A stretch of DNA of 64,000 nt from Methylomonas sp. 11b (GTDB lineage: Bacteria; Pseudomonadota; Gammaproteobacteria; Methylococcales; Methylomonadaceae): the NCBI RefSeq assembly GCF_000515215.1, contig NZ_KI911557.1, positions 1,199,586 to 1,263,585 of the forward strand. The letters are read 5' to 3'. Below the pieces are notes generated by a model, which was given only the letters and a program-made list of their open reading frames with translations, had not been told where the DNA came from and searched no databases. A program made the position numbers and the translations under genes. Positions 46,979 through 55,794 of this stretch are shown here, one piece after another; position 1 is the stretch's first letter, and each line of letters starts with the position of its first letter.

Positions 46979-47538
46979 ACTTGCGCTCCCCGGCGATGTT
47001 GCTCAATAGCCGTCATTAACCAATCCCAAGCCTGACGCTCACGCTCGCCGGCGGTTTTATCCAGACCGATGCGCAAATAATCCAGCTCGGCTTGAATTTT
47101 CTCCCAAGGCAATCTATCCAGCCGGCTGATTAATATCGCCGCTTCCAGCACCGAATATTGCGCCCGGTTAAAGCCTTGGAACGGCTTATGGTTGACCGTG
47201 TGCACAGCGCGGCAAAACAATTTCGGCCGGGTGTCGTCGTCTTCGCTTCCGACAAGCTGTAGTTCGGTATGCGCCAAGCTGTCGGCTAAATAATACCCTG
47301 CGACTTGTTGGGCGGGCAATAAGGGCCAGTTCCTACGCCCGGTCAGACAACCGGCAAAAATCCGTACATCGTCGCAATAATTGATGACAGCGGTTTTGTT
47401 AGCCAGCAGATTATCCAGCGTGGTCGAGGGCCGAAACGGCAAGATAATGTATTGATCTTGTTCAACATGCACCCCCATCGGCGCGATGTGCGTATCGCCT
47501 TGCAGATTGACGGTGGTGACGAGGGTTTCTTGAATCAT
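46975..47538 (-). CDS. DUF447 family protein
   Basis: The 187-residue protein matches DUF447, a split-barrel-like flavin-binding-type family found in methanogens and methylotrophs. It starts MIQETLVTTVNLQGDTHIAPMGVHVE and contains LDNLLANKTAVINYCDDVRIFAG. In methylotrophs DUF447 genes cluster with H4MPT-pathway genes. Its exact reaction is unknown. Translation of mfnB is coupled to its stop. Confidence 0.85.
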   Translation of the reverse strand: MIQETLVTTVNLQGDTHIAPMGVHVEQDQYIILPFRPSTTLDNLLANKTAVINYCDDVRIFAGCLTGRRNWPLLPAQQVAGYYLADSLAHTELQLVGSEDDDTRPKLFCRAVHTVNHKPFQGFNRAQYSVLEAAILISRLDRLPWEKIQAELDYLRIGLDKTAGERERQAWDWLMTAIEQHRRGAQV

Positions 47539-47691
47539 GGTGGTTTAGGTCTATCCTGAAGCGTGAAATGTTGCCGGTTTACCGGCAAACCAACGCGCAA
47601 TTTTAATCTCGCCGGCTACCCTTGGGGATTTTTTTTCCAGCCGGCGCATGCAGGATGCAATTTCGATCAACATTAACCAGGCCAGACGATT

Positions 47692-48498
47692 ATGCATGCT
47701 ATAGATATTGCCGACTTATCGATTTTGCTGATTGAACCTTCAGCCACGCAATTAAAAGTCATCATGCAGCACTTACGTGACGAAGGAATTGCCAAAATCG
47801 AAGGCGTTGCCAATGCGGCAACTGCACTAGAAAGCTTGCATAATCATCGCCCGGATTTGATTATCAGCAGCCTGTATCTGCCGGATATGATGGCTACCGA
47901 ACTGGTCGAGCATCTGCGCGGCGACGAGGCTTTGAGCCATGTCCCCTTCATGCTGATTTCCAGCGAATCGAGTTTCGCGGTGCTGGATACCATCCGCCAG
48001 GCCGGCGTGGTGGCGATTCTACCCAAGCCCTTCGCTCACGACGATTTGAAAAACGCCTTACGGGCCACTATCGAGTTCATCGATCCGCAAGAAATCAGCC
48101 TGGAACATTACGACATCGAAAACGTGCGGGTCTTGGTGGTTGACGACAGTCCGCTGGCCCGCAAGCATATCAGCCGGGTGTTGAACAATATGGGCATCGT
48201 CAAAATCACCCAGGCTCAGGACGGCAAGGAAGGCGTTGATGTATTCGCTCGTGACCAAAACGCCTTCGACCTGATCGTCACCGATTACAATATGCCGGTG
48301 ATGGACGGCCAGCAGTTGATAAAAACCATCCGCCAGGATTTGGGTAATTCCATCGTACCGATCTTGATGGTCACCAGCGAAGAAAACGAAACCCGCCTCA
48401 GCAATGTCCACAAAGCCGGGGTCTCGGCGATTTGCGACAAACCTTTCGACCCGCAGACCGTTAAGGAAATGTTGTTTCGGGTGTTGGAACCGGATTGA
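47692..48498 (+). CDS. Double-receiver response regulator
   Basis: The 268-residue protein is two receiver domains and nothing else. The second is canonical (VLVVDDSPLARKH; VTDYNMPVMDG; CDKPF). In the first, the acidic pair is EP (LLIEPSATQ) and the phospho-acceptor Asp is replaced by Ser (ISSLYLPDM), though KPF remains. So one domain is a pseudo-receiver. It is monocistronic and divergent from DUF447. It may act as a phosphate sink or partner-binding hub. Confidence 0.85.
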   Translation: MHAIDIADLSILLIEPSATQLKVIMQHLRDEGIAKIEGVANAATALESLHNHRPDLIISSLYLPDMMATELVEHLRGDEALSHVPFMLISSESSFAVLDTIRQAGVVAILPKPFAHDDLKNALRATIEFIDPQEISLEHYDIENVRVLVVDDSPLARKHISRVLNNMGIVKITQAQDGKEGVDVFARDQNAFDLIVTDYNMPVMDGQQLIKTIRQDLGNSIVPILMVTSEENETRLSNVHKAGVSAICDKPFDPQTVKEMLFRVLEPD

Positions 48499-48805
48499 AG
48501 CTTGCTTAAGCTTTATCCCGATTAACCGCCCCATCCGCCAACAGCTAGAGACCGGCGGCCTATCCCTTTTCACCTGCCATAACTCGCCCTTGGTCTGCAC
48601 TCTTGGGCTCTGCCGGTCTGTACCAAGTAAGCGCTTGTTAGGCCAATGCTTGAGCATATCTTCAGCTAATTAACATCCCTTCATAATCCAACATATCTCT
48701 GCCACCGCTGCCAAGCAAGCGGGAGTCTCTTTCCGTTCTGACCGCTTGCGTCAATCCGACCAACAGCACTATACTGCTCATAAAAGCAGTAACTATATAA
48801 ACAGT
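48492..48805. other. Spacer between the double receiver and lexA
   Basis: The spacer holds a possible hairpin at the receiver stop (AAGCTT, GCTT, AAGCTT, flanked by GGAT and ATCC) and the LexA operator near its right end. No further gene is evident. Confidence 0.4.
48774..48789 (+). promoter_or_regulatory. LexA box (SOS operator) of lexA-imuA-imuB-dnaE2
   Basis: CTGCTCATAAAAGCAG fits CTG-N10-CAG, with CTGC/GCAG forming a palindrome. It lies 16 bp before the lexA ATG (48806). A second, imperfect half-site pattern (ACTATATAAACAGT) follows directly, so two LexA dimers may bind. This implies autoregulation and damage induction of the cassette. Confidence 0.8.
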
Positions 48806-49423
48806 ATGAAACCACTTACCGACCGCCAACAAGAAATCCTGAACTTCATCGAGCGCAGTTTGCTACAGGACGGCTTTCCGCCGACTATCGCCGAAATCGC
48901 CGCTGCCTTTGATGTGCGCTCCACCAACAGCATTCGCGGCCACTTGCAGGCTTTGGCACGTAAGGGTGCCATCGAACTGGTACCGGCCGCCTCGCGCGGT
49001 ATCCGCCTAATGAAACCAACGCCGGCTCCCGAGCAAGGCTTGCCGCTGGTCGGCCGGGTGGCGGCGGGTCAGCCGATACTGGCCGAAGAACATATCGAGC
49101 GCTATTGCCGCCTGGGACCGGAGTTGTTCGACAACCGCGCCGATTATCTGTTGCGGGTACAAGGCATGAGCATGCGCGATGCCGGCATTCTGGATGGCGA
49201 TCTGTTAGCCGTGCAACGCACGCCGGAAGCGCGTAACGGCCAGATCGTCGTGGCGCGGATTCACGACGAAGCCACGGTAAAGCGATTGCGTCTGGACAGT
49301 AAAACGCATATGGCTTATCTGGAACCGGCCAATCCGGATTTCACGGTAATCGTAGTGAATTTGCAACGCGAGCCTTTGGTGATCGAAGGCGTGGTGGTCG
49401 GCGTGATTCGCAGCGGGCTATGA
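48806..49423 (+). CDS. lexA: LexA repressor
   Basis: The 205-residue protein has the N-terminal winged helix (LTDRQQEILNFIERSL; STNSIRGHLQAL), a self-cleavage site A87-G88 (GRVAAGQPI), and the Ser122 (QGMSMRDAGI) and Lys159 (EATVKRL) dyad. It represses SOS genes until RecA triggers cleavage. The ATG at 48806 is right after the LexA box; a TTG further upstream is not supported. Its stop overlaps imuA in an ATGA. Confidence 0.95.
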   Translation: MKPLTDRQQEILNFIERSLLQDGFPPTIAEIAAAFDVRSTNSIRGHLQALARKGAIELVPAASRGIRLMKPTPAPEQGLPLVGRVAAGQPILAEEHIERYCRLGPELFDNRADYLLRVQGMSMRDAGILDGDLLAVQRTPEARNGQIVVARIHDEATVKRLRLDSKTHMAYLEPANPDFTVIVVNLQREPLVIEGVVVGVIRSGL

Positions 49424-50034
49424 ATGCAAACGCCTTGGACCAACTCTTGCGCTCGCAAACCGGCGTCTGGCGCGGCTTGCGTTCGGAACACCAAGCTTGG
49501 CCGGTCATTCCTTCCGGCTTTGCCGAGCTTGATGCCTTGCTACCAGGTGGCGGCTGGCCCTTAGGCGGCGTGTTGGAAATTCTATCGCCCTGCTTAGGCA
49601 TCGGCGAATTAAGCCTGCTGCTGCCGGCCATGGCCGGCATGACGCAAAGCAAACGCTGGATAGCCTGGATCGCCCCGCCGCAGCAAGCTTACGCACCGGC
49701 ATTGGCGCAGGCCGGCATCGATCTAGCCTATGTTCTGGTAGTAGACTGCCGGCAAGAGTCGGATATTCCCTGGAGTCTGGAAAAACTACTGCGTAGCGGC
49801 CGCTGCGGCATGACTTTGGCTTGGCCGCGCCGGCTCAGCGATCATCAAATCCGCCGCTTACAATTGGCCGCCGAAGCCGGTTCCGCGTTGGCAGTACTGT
49901 TTCCAAAGCAACGTAGCGGCAGCGGCTATACGGCATTACGTCTGGAAGTCAAGCCGGCGGAGACCGGCCTGGCCTTGCACATTTTGAAGGCGCGCGGCAG
50001 TTTGCAACGCGCGTCATTAATCTTGCCGCTATAA
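49420..50034 (+). CDS. imuA: Translesion-synthesis-associated protein ImuA
   Basis: The 204-residue protein is RecA-like but short and lacks a full Walker A (LLPGGGWPLGGVLEILSP). It assists ImuB and DnaE2. It overlaps lexA by 4 bp and lies 7 bp before imuB. Confidence 0.9.
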   Translation: MNANALDQLLRSQTGVWRGLRSEHQAWPVIPSGFAELDALLPGGGWPLGGVLEILSPCLGIGELSLLLPAMAGMTQSKRWIAWIAPPQQAYAPALAQAGIDLAYVLVVDCRQESDIPWSLEKLLRSGRCGMTLAWPRRLSDHQIRRLQLAAEAGSALAVLFPKQRSGSGYTALRLEVKPAETGLALHILKARGSLQRASLILPL

Positions 50035-50041
50035 GAAAACG

Positions 50042-51532
50042 ATGGCTGCAACCGCCAAAGCACTATCGCCAACCCCGGCGCACCGGGTCGATGCCATTGC
50101 CAAACCCAACGCAGCCAATAGCCAACTTTGGTTATGCGCGTATTTTCCCGACTTGGCTTTGGCCGCACTGCATCTGGATTTAGATCAGGCCGTCACCTGT
50201 TCGGCGCAGAGCAAAGGCCAAACTCCTTTATATGCGGTCTCGGAAGCAGCCCGGCAAGCCGGCGTCGAACCAGGCATGGCCCCCGCTGCCGCTTTAGCCC
50301 TGTGTCCCGGCTTGAGCATTCGGAACCGCGATCCGTTCGCCGAACGCCAGGCATTACAACAACTCGCCGAAATTGCGCTGGATTTCAGCCCCTGGGTCAG
50401 CCTGGATCAGCCAAACTGCCTGCTACTGGAAATTCGTTCCTGTCTGACCCTGTTCGGCGGCGTAGAGCGCTTACAAGATAAACTAAGAACGGCATTGCAA
50501 ACCGCTAGGCATCGTCCGCTAATCGCCATTAGCCCGTCCCCAACAGCTAGCGTCTTACTGGCAAGACTAAGCCTGGAAACCATTGTCACAGATCGCCAGG
50601 CTTTGCGCTCGGCATTAGGTCCGCTGCCAGTCGCCGCCCTGGCGCTGGACGATAAAATCTTACACCGGCTATTCCGCACGGGTATTCGCCAACTCACCGA
50701 CTTGTGGCGACTGCCGCGCGACGGCCTGGCAAAGCGCTATGGCGCCGTGTTATTGCAACAACTGGATAGACTCGCCGGCCAACAAACTCAAGTTTTACAA
50801 GCTTTCCATCGTCCACCCCACTTCCAGGCCAGCAGAGAGATGCCGATCGAGTTGGAACGTATCGAGCATTTCTTTCCGGCTGTCGAACAGCTGGCCGGCG
50901 AATTTGCCGCATTTCTAAAAAACCGCGACGCCACAACACTAGGCATCACCCTGGAACTGCACCATTACGACCGTCCCGCCACTCGCTTAACATTGGATTT
51001 TCGCGCGGGCAGTCGCGACCCTAAACACTGGTGCGGCTTGCTGTACGAAAAACTGGAACGCTCGCCGTTACCCGCGCCGGTGCTGGCCGTTACTTTGCAG
51101 AGCGAAGCCATAGCGCCGTTTCAGCCGGAACGCTTTAGCCTGTTCGACGACCACGAAACCCCAGGCAGCGAAGCCGAATGGCAAGCGGTTTTGGATCAGT
51201 TGCAGGCCAGACTGGGCCATCACGCCTTGACATTTCCAGGTATGCAAGCCGACCATCGTCCGGAACGCGCCATGACCGACATGCCAAACCGGCTGACCGC
51301 AAATCCCGATTTAGCGCCTCGACCTTTGTGGCTGCTGACTAATCCCGAACCGGTGCGGCTAAGCGGCCTTAGCCTGCTATCCTCGCCGGAACGCATCGAG
51401 TCCGGCTGGTGGGACGACCTGCCGATCCGCCGCGACTATCACATCGCCCAAGATAAACGCGGTCGTAAGCTGTGGGTATATCGCGATTTAACCGCCAGAC
51501 AACAGTGGTTTGTCCATGGCCTGTTCGGATGA
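50042..51532 (+). CDS. imuB: Y-family polymerase-like protein ImuB
   Basis: The 496-residue protein has a Y-family core (LWLCAYFPDLALAALHLD; LSLETIVTDRQALRSALGPLPVAAL) without the catalytic acidic residues expected in active Y polymerases. It acts as a scaffold that recruits DnaE2 to the beta clamp. It is followed by dnaE2, which starts 17 bp inside its 3' end. Confidence 0.9.
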   Translation: MAATAKALSPTPAHRVDAIAKPNAANSQLWLCAYFPDLALAALHLDLDQAVTCSAQSKGQTPLYAVSEAARQAGVEPGMAPAAALALCPGLSIRNRDPFAERQALQQLAEIALDFSPWVSLDQPNCLLLEIRSCLTLFGGVERLQDKLRTALQTARHRPLIAISPSPTASVLLARLSLETIVTDRQALRSALGPLPVAALALDDKILHRLFRTGIRQLTDLWRLPRDGLAKRYGAVLLQQLDRLAGQQTQVLQAFHRPPHFQASREMPIELERIEHFFPAVEQLAGEFAAFLKNRDATTLGITLELHHYDRPATRLTLDFRAGSRDPKHWCGLLYEKLERSPLPAPVLAVTLQSEAIAPFQPERFSLFDDHETPGSEAEWQAVLDQLQARLGHHALTFPGMQADHRPERAMTDMPNRLTANPDLAPRPLWLLTNPEPVRLSGLSLLSSPERIESGWWDDLPIRRDYHIAQDKRGRKLWVYRDLTARQQWFVHGLFG

Positions 51533-54500
51533 GGCCCGCGCGCCAAACCTCGGCTTTGCGGAATTGCACTGCCTGTCCAACTTCAGCTTTCTGCGCGGCG
51601 CCTCGCATCCTGAAGAACTGGTCGAGGAAGCAGCCAGCCTGGGTTACCAGGCGCTGGCGCTGACCGACGAATGCTCACTGGCGGGCGTGGTAAGAGCGCA
51701 TCTGGCAGCTAAGAAACACAATATCAAACTGATCATCGGCAGCGAGTTTGTCTTGGAAGGCGGTCTGAAACTGGTCTTGCTGGCAACCGATAGAAGCAGC
51801 TACGGCAACCTGTCCGCCTTGATTACCCTCGCCCGCCGCCAAGCCGAAAAGGGCAGCTATCGGCTGACTAGACCCGATTTAACCAAGCATTTTCCGCAAG
51901 GCTGTCTGGCCATCTGGTTAGCCAACGACCAATTCATGGCAGACGATGGCCGCTGGTTGAAAAAGCTGTTTGCCGACGATCTGTGGCTGGGGATCGGCCT
52001 GTTTCTATCCGGCCTCGACGCAAGCTATTGCCAACAGGCTCAAGCTACGGCTAGGCAATTAGATATTCCAATTGTCGCTTGCAACGATGTGCATATGCAC
52101 CGCCGCTCGCGCCGAGCTTTGCAAGATACACTGACCGCAATTCGCCTCAGCCAACCCTTATCGCAACTGGGCTATGCCTTGTTCACCAACGGCGAACGGC
52201 ACCTACGCCCCCTGCCCCGGCTGGCCAAGCTTTATCCAGCGGCATGGCTGCAACAATCGTTAATCATTGCCGAACGCTGCCAATTCTCGCTGGACGAATT
52301 GCGTTACGAGTATCCACAAGAACTGGTGCCGGATGGGCATACGCCCACTTCCTGGCTGCGGCATTTGACTGAAGCCGGCGTTCACAAACGCTGGCCGCTG
52401 GGCGAGCCAGCCAAGGTGCGCCAACAAATCGAACACGAACTGGCCCTGATTGCGGAACTGGCTTACGAACCCTATTTTCTGACCGTGGATGACATCGTCC
52501 GATACGCCCGTGAGCAAGGCATCCTCTGCCAAGGCCGCGGTTCGGCGGCTAATTCGGCGGTGTGTTTTTGCCTGGGGATTACCGAAGTCGATCCGGGCCG
52601 AATGAATCTATTGTTCGAGCGCTTCTTATCCCGCGAGCGCAACGAACCGCCGGACATCGATGTGGATTTCGAACACGAGCGCCGCGAGCAGGTCATTCAA
52701 TACATCTACCAAAAATACGGCCGGCACCGAGCAGCTTTGGCCGCTACGGTGATTACTTACCGCACCCGCAGCGCAGTGCGCGATGTCGGCAAAGCCTTGG
52801 GCTTGAACCTGGCGCAAGTCGAACGCCTGGCCGACAGCGTGGATCGATGGGATGGCTATCAGCTAATGCCGGAATCGCTGAAAGAATGCGGCTTCGACCC
52901 GGACAGCCACACCGTACAACGCTTGGCCGTGCTGGTTCAGGCAATCAAGGGCTTTCCGCGCCATCTGTCGCAACACGTCGGCGGCTTCGTGATCGCTCGC
53001 GACGAGCTCTCACGCCTGGTGCCGGTAGAAAATGCCGCGATGACCGACCGCACCGTGATTCAATGGGAAAAAGACGACCTGGAAGCGATGGGCCTGTTGA
53101 AGGTGGACGTGCTGGCGTTGGGCATGCTCAGTGCGATTCGTAAGGCCTTGGAATATCTTGGTCAATATTGCCGGCCGCCCCAGCACCAATATCCCTTTGA
53201 TGAAGAGAATTGTGGAAACTCCCTCTCCCGCCGGGAGAGGGCTGGGGTGAGGGGATATTCAAATCATAACCACCGCCCTCATCCTAACCTTCTCCCGGAG
53301 GGAGAAGGGACTGTTTCGACTTTTATCACCCCTACCGAAGAAACAGGCTCACCTAACATCGCCTGGACCCTGGCCGACATTCCCGCCGAAGACCCGGCGG
53401 TATACACCATGCTGCAACAAGCCGACAGCATCGGCGTGTTCCAAGTCGAGTCGCGGGCGCAGATGACCATGCTGCCGCGCCTGAAGCCGCAAAACTATTA
53501 CGATCTGGTCATCGAAATCGCCATCGTCCGCCCCGGCCCGATTCAAGGCGAGATGGTGCATCCTTATCTGGCTAGGCGAAAAGGCTTGGAGCCAGTGGAG
53601 TATCCCAGCCCGGAAGTCCAAGCCGTACTGGAGCGTACCCTGGGCATCCCGATTTTTCAGGAGCAAGTGATGCAACTGGCGATGGTCGCCGCCGGCTTTA
53701 GCGCCGACGAGGCCGATCAACTACGGCGAGCCATGGCCGCCTGGAAACGTAAAGGCGGCCTGGAACCGTTCGAACGTAAATTACTGGATGGCATGCGGGC
53801 GCGCGGCTACAGCGCCGAATTCGCCCAGCGGATTTTCCAACAGATCAAAGGCTTTGGCGATTACGGCTTTCCGGAATCGCATTCCGCCAGCTTTGCCTTG
53901 CTGGCTTACGTCTCTGCTTGGCTGAAACGCCACCATCCGGCGGCGTTTTGCTGCGCCTTGCTGAACAGCCAACCGATGGGCTTTTACGGGCCGTCGCAAT
54001 TGGTGCAAGACGCCCGCCGCCATGGCGTAGAAGTGCGCCCGGTGGATGTGCAAGCCAGTCAAAGCCAATGTTCATTGGAGTTTCCCGCCAACGCCGCGCC
54101 GGCCTTACGCTTGGGGTTTAATCAAGTCAAGGGTTTATCGGCAATCGCGGCGGCAAAGATTATCCAGGCCCGAGGCCGACAAACATTTGCCAATGTTACC
54201 GATCTCGCCGCGCGTGCCGGTCTGGATCGGCAAGACTTGGAACACTTGGCAGCAGCCGATGCGTTAAAATCCCTGGCTGGCAACCGGCATCGCGCCTTTT
54301 GGGCGGCCAGCGGCGTGGAAGCAGCCACCCCAGCATTTGGCGTACCGGTCATCGCCGAAGCCACTCCGCTATTAAAAGCCCCCAAGCAGGGCCAGGAGGT
54401 ATTGGCTGACTATGCCAGTACCCGGCTCAGCCTGCGCGAACATCCGCTAGGCCTGTTGCGCGAACGTTTGCGCCGCCGCGGCGTCACCACCGCCGCCTCC

Positions 54501-54803
54501 TTATGGCAACGGCGCAATGGCAGCATCGCCCAAGTCGCCGGCTTGGTGATATGCCGGCAGCGACCGATGACCGCAGCCGGCGTGACCTTTGTCACCCTGG
54601 AAGACGAAACCGGCCAAGTCAACCTAGTCGTCTGGCCCGCCACCGCTTTGGCACAACGCAAACCCTTGCTCAAAGCCCGCCTGCTATCGGTAACCGGGAC
54701 CATCCAGCAAGAAGACGGTGTGTTACATCTGGTCGCCGGGAAGTTGGAGGATTGGAGTAGCTGGATCGGCGACTTGGCGAGTAAATCGCGGGATTTTCAT
54801 TGA
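51516..54803 (+). CDS. dnaE2: Error-prone DNA polymerase DnaE2 (ImuC) with repeat-derived insert
   Basis: The 1095-residue protein has an N-terminal PHP domain (FAELHCLSNFSFLRGAS), the polymerase core with PPDIDVDFEHERR and QHVGGFVIA, and a C-terminal OB fold. It is the SOS translesion polymerase. Residues about 569-598 (nt 53221-53310) are encoded by an inverted pair of the dispersed palindromic repeat and sit between two conserved blocks (ending GQYCRPPQHQ and starting IPAEDPAVYTM). The reading frame stays open through it. The ATG at 51516 overlaps imuB by 17 bp; a TTG lies 2 codons earlier. Confidence 0.92.
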   Translation: MACSDEARAPNLGFAELHCLSNFSFLRGASHPEELVEEAASLGYQALALTDECSLAGVVRAHLAAKKHNIKLIIGSEFVLEGGLKLVLLATDRSSYGNLSALITLARRQAEKGSYRLTRPDLTKHFPQGCLAIWLANDQFMADDGRWLKKLFADDLWLGIGLFLSGLDASYCQQAQATARQLDIPIVACNDVHMHRRSRRALQDTLTAIRLSQPLSQLGYALFTNGERHLRPLPRLAKLYPAAWLQQSLIIAERCQFSLDELRYEYPQELVPDGHTPTSWLRHLTEAGVHKRWPLGEPAKVRQQIEHELALIAELAYEPYFLTVDDIVRYAREQGILCQGRGSAANSAVCFCLGITEVDPGRMNLLFERFLSRERNEPPDIDVDFEHERREQVIQYIYQKYGRHRAALAATVITYRTRSAVRDVGKALGLNLAQVERLADSVDRWDGYQLMPESLKECGFDPDSHTVQRLAVLVQAIKGFPRHLSQHVGGFVIARDELSRLVPVENAAMTDRTVIQWEKDDLEAMGLLKVDVLALGMLSAIRKALEYLGQYCRPPQHQYPFDEENCGNSLSRRERAGVRGYSNHNHRPHPNLLPEGEGTVSTFITPTEETGSPNIAWTLADIPAEDPAVYTMLQQADSIGVFQVESRAQMTMLPRLKPQNYYDLVIEIAIVRPGPIQGEMVHPYLARRKGLEPVEYPSPEVQAVLERTLGIPIFQEQVMQLAMVAAGFSADEADQLRRAMAAWKRKGGLEPFERKLLDGMRARGYSAEFAQRIFQQIKGFGDYGFPESHSASFALLAYVSAWLKRHHPAAFCCALLNSQPMGFYGPSQLVQDARRHGVEVRPVDVQASQSQCSLEFPANAAPALRLGFNQVKGLSAIAAAKIIQARGRQTFANVTDLAARAGLDRQDLEHLAAADALKSLAGNRHRAFWAASGVEAATPAFGVPVIAEATPLLKAPKQGQEVLADYASTRLSLREHPLGLLRERLRRRGVTTAASLWQRRNGSIAQVAGLVICRQRPMTAAGVTFVTLEDETGQVNLVVWPATALAQRKPLLKARLLSVTGTIQQEDGVLHLVAGKLEDWSSWIGDLASKSRDFH
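53221..53310 (+). repeat. Inverted pair of dispersed palindromic repeats inside dnaE2
   Basis: Two copies of the family seen at 14197 and 19284 face each other: CCCTCTCCCGCCGGGAGAGG at 53221-53240 with its GCTGGGGTGAGGGG tail, and the inverse CCCTCATCC...CTTCTCCCGG with GGGAGAAGGG at 53275-53310, separated by about 20 bp. The pair is a BIME-like element that is translated in frame. Confidence 0.75.
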
Positions 54804-54851
54804 AACACCAAAATTTTAAGATAATGGTTTTTATCCCTTAACCCAACTCGA

Positions 54852-55370
54852 CTACTCGCAGTCCAAGTCCGCAATATCCGCAGCCAAGGCACACCCCCAA
54901 CTGGCGGGATAAAACCCAGTATCTACGAAACGTTGAAACGAACTGTGTGGCCATTCCCCGGGAGACAAGGCCAAACCATGTTTGACGGGGTTGTAATGGA
55001 TGTAATCCAAATGCTTATTAAAGTCGGATTCGTCACGGATGCAATGCTCGAAAAAACGTGGTTGCCAAATGGTTTTTGCACCGTCTTTTTTCACACTCGC
55101 CGAAACTCTTCGAGAAAAAGCAGTTTTAATCATTTGCCACCGGGTTGAATAATCGAAATCGCCCTCCGGCAATAGCCAGAGGCAATGCAAATGATCAGGC
55201 AAAATGACGGCAGCGGTTATGTCGAAAGGTCGTTTGCATTTAACCTCTTGAAACGCCTGACGAAGCAACGCAACCCGCTGAATACCGGCGAAAATCGGTT
55301 GGCGACGATATGCCACAACCGTAAAGAAATACAAGCCGCCAGGAACATACAACCGCCTATAATTGCTCAT
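54852..55370 (-). CDS. REP-associated tyrosine transposase (RAYT, Y1/HUH family)
   Basis: The 172-residue protein starts MSNYRRLYVPGGLYFFTVV. It has the HUH motif H60-L-H62 (LPDHLHCLW) and the catalytic Tyr region (DYIHYNPVKHG), as in TnpA_REP proteins. These enzymes mobilise REP palindromes rather than full IS elements. A REP pair with GTAG ends lies 70 bp upstream of its start. Confidence 0.92.
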   Translation of the reverse strand: MSNYRRLYVPGGLYFFTVVAYRRQPIFAGIQRVALLRQAFQEVKCKRPFDITAAVILPDHLHCLWLLPEGDFDYSTRWQMIKTAFSRRVSASVKKDGAKTIWQPRFFEHCIRDESDFNKHLDYIHYNPVKHGLALSPGEWPHSSFQRFVDTGFYPASWGCALAADIADLDCE

Positions 55371-55439
55371 AACCCGCTTTAAGATTATTTTTCAGCCTAG
55401 TCCAGGGCAGACATTTCCGACAAAAATCACCGTCCTAGT

Positions 55440-55515
55440 GTAGGCCAGAATAAGCCGATAGGCGTTTCTGGCAATTACACGCTTGCCGGAAACGCTAACG
55501 CTTATTCCGGCCTAC
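55440..55515. repeat. GTAG-type REP pair next to the RAYT gene
   Basis: Copy 1 (55440-55472, plus strand) is GTAG then GCCAGAA...TTCTGGC. Copy 2 (55485-55515) is its inverse, GCCGGAA...TTCCGGC then CTAC. Each forms a 7-bp stem, and the two differ by compensating changes that keep the stem. The GTAG tetranucleotide and a foot palindrome are the hallmark of RAYT-associated REPs. The rest of the 55371-55794 spacer holds no gene. Confidence 0.8.
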
Positions 55516-55794
55516 ATGGCTAATTTGAACAGCCGCTAGGCTGGCCCGAAGGGCGAAAACCGGGGATGGTTTTCGTAGCGAAAGCTCTCGCCCGCAGGCG
55601 CAAGAACCGGCATTCAATTAAGCTTCGCAATAGGGGAGCGTTGTTTTTGACTTTGGAAAACTACCAACTATAGTGAGTTGCGAGCAACCTTTGCAGCAAC
55701 TTTGCTGGTAATTGTTTTGCAAGCGCCAACCAAGAGCTCTCATCCGCAATTAAGCGCCGTATAAGGATAATATCAAGCCATATAGAGCTGAGAA

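Noticed and set aside
53221..53310. An intein or frameshift in dnaE2
   Set aside because: The frame is continuous and the insert is repeat-derived, with no intein splicing motifs.
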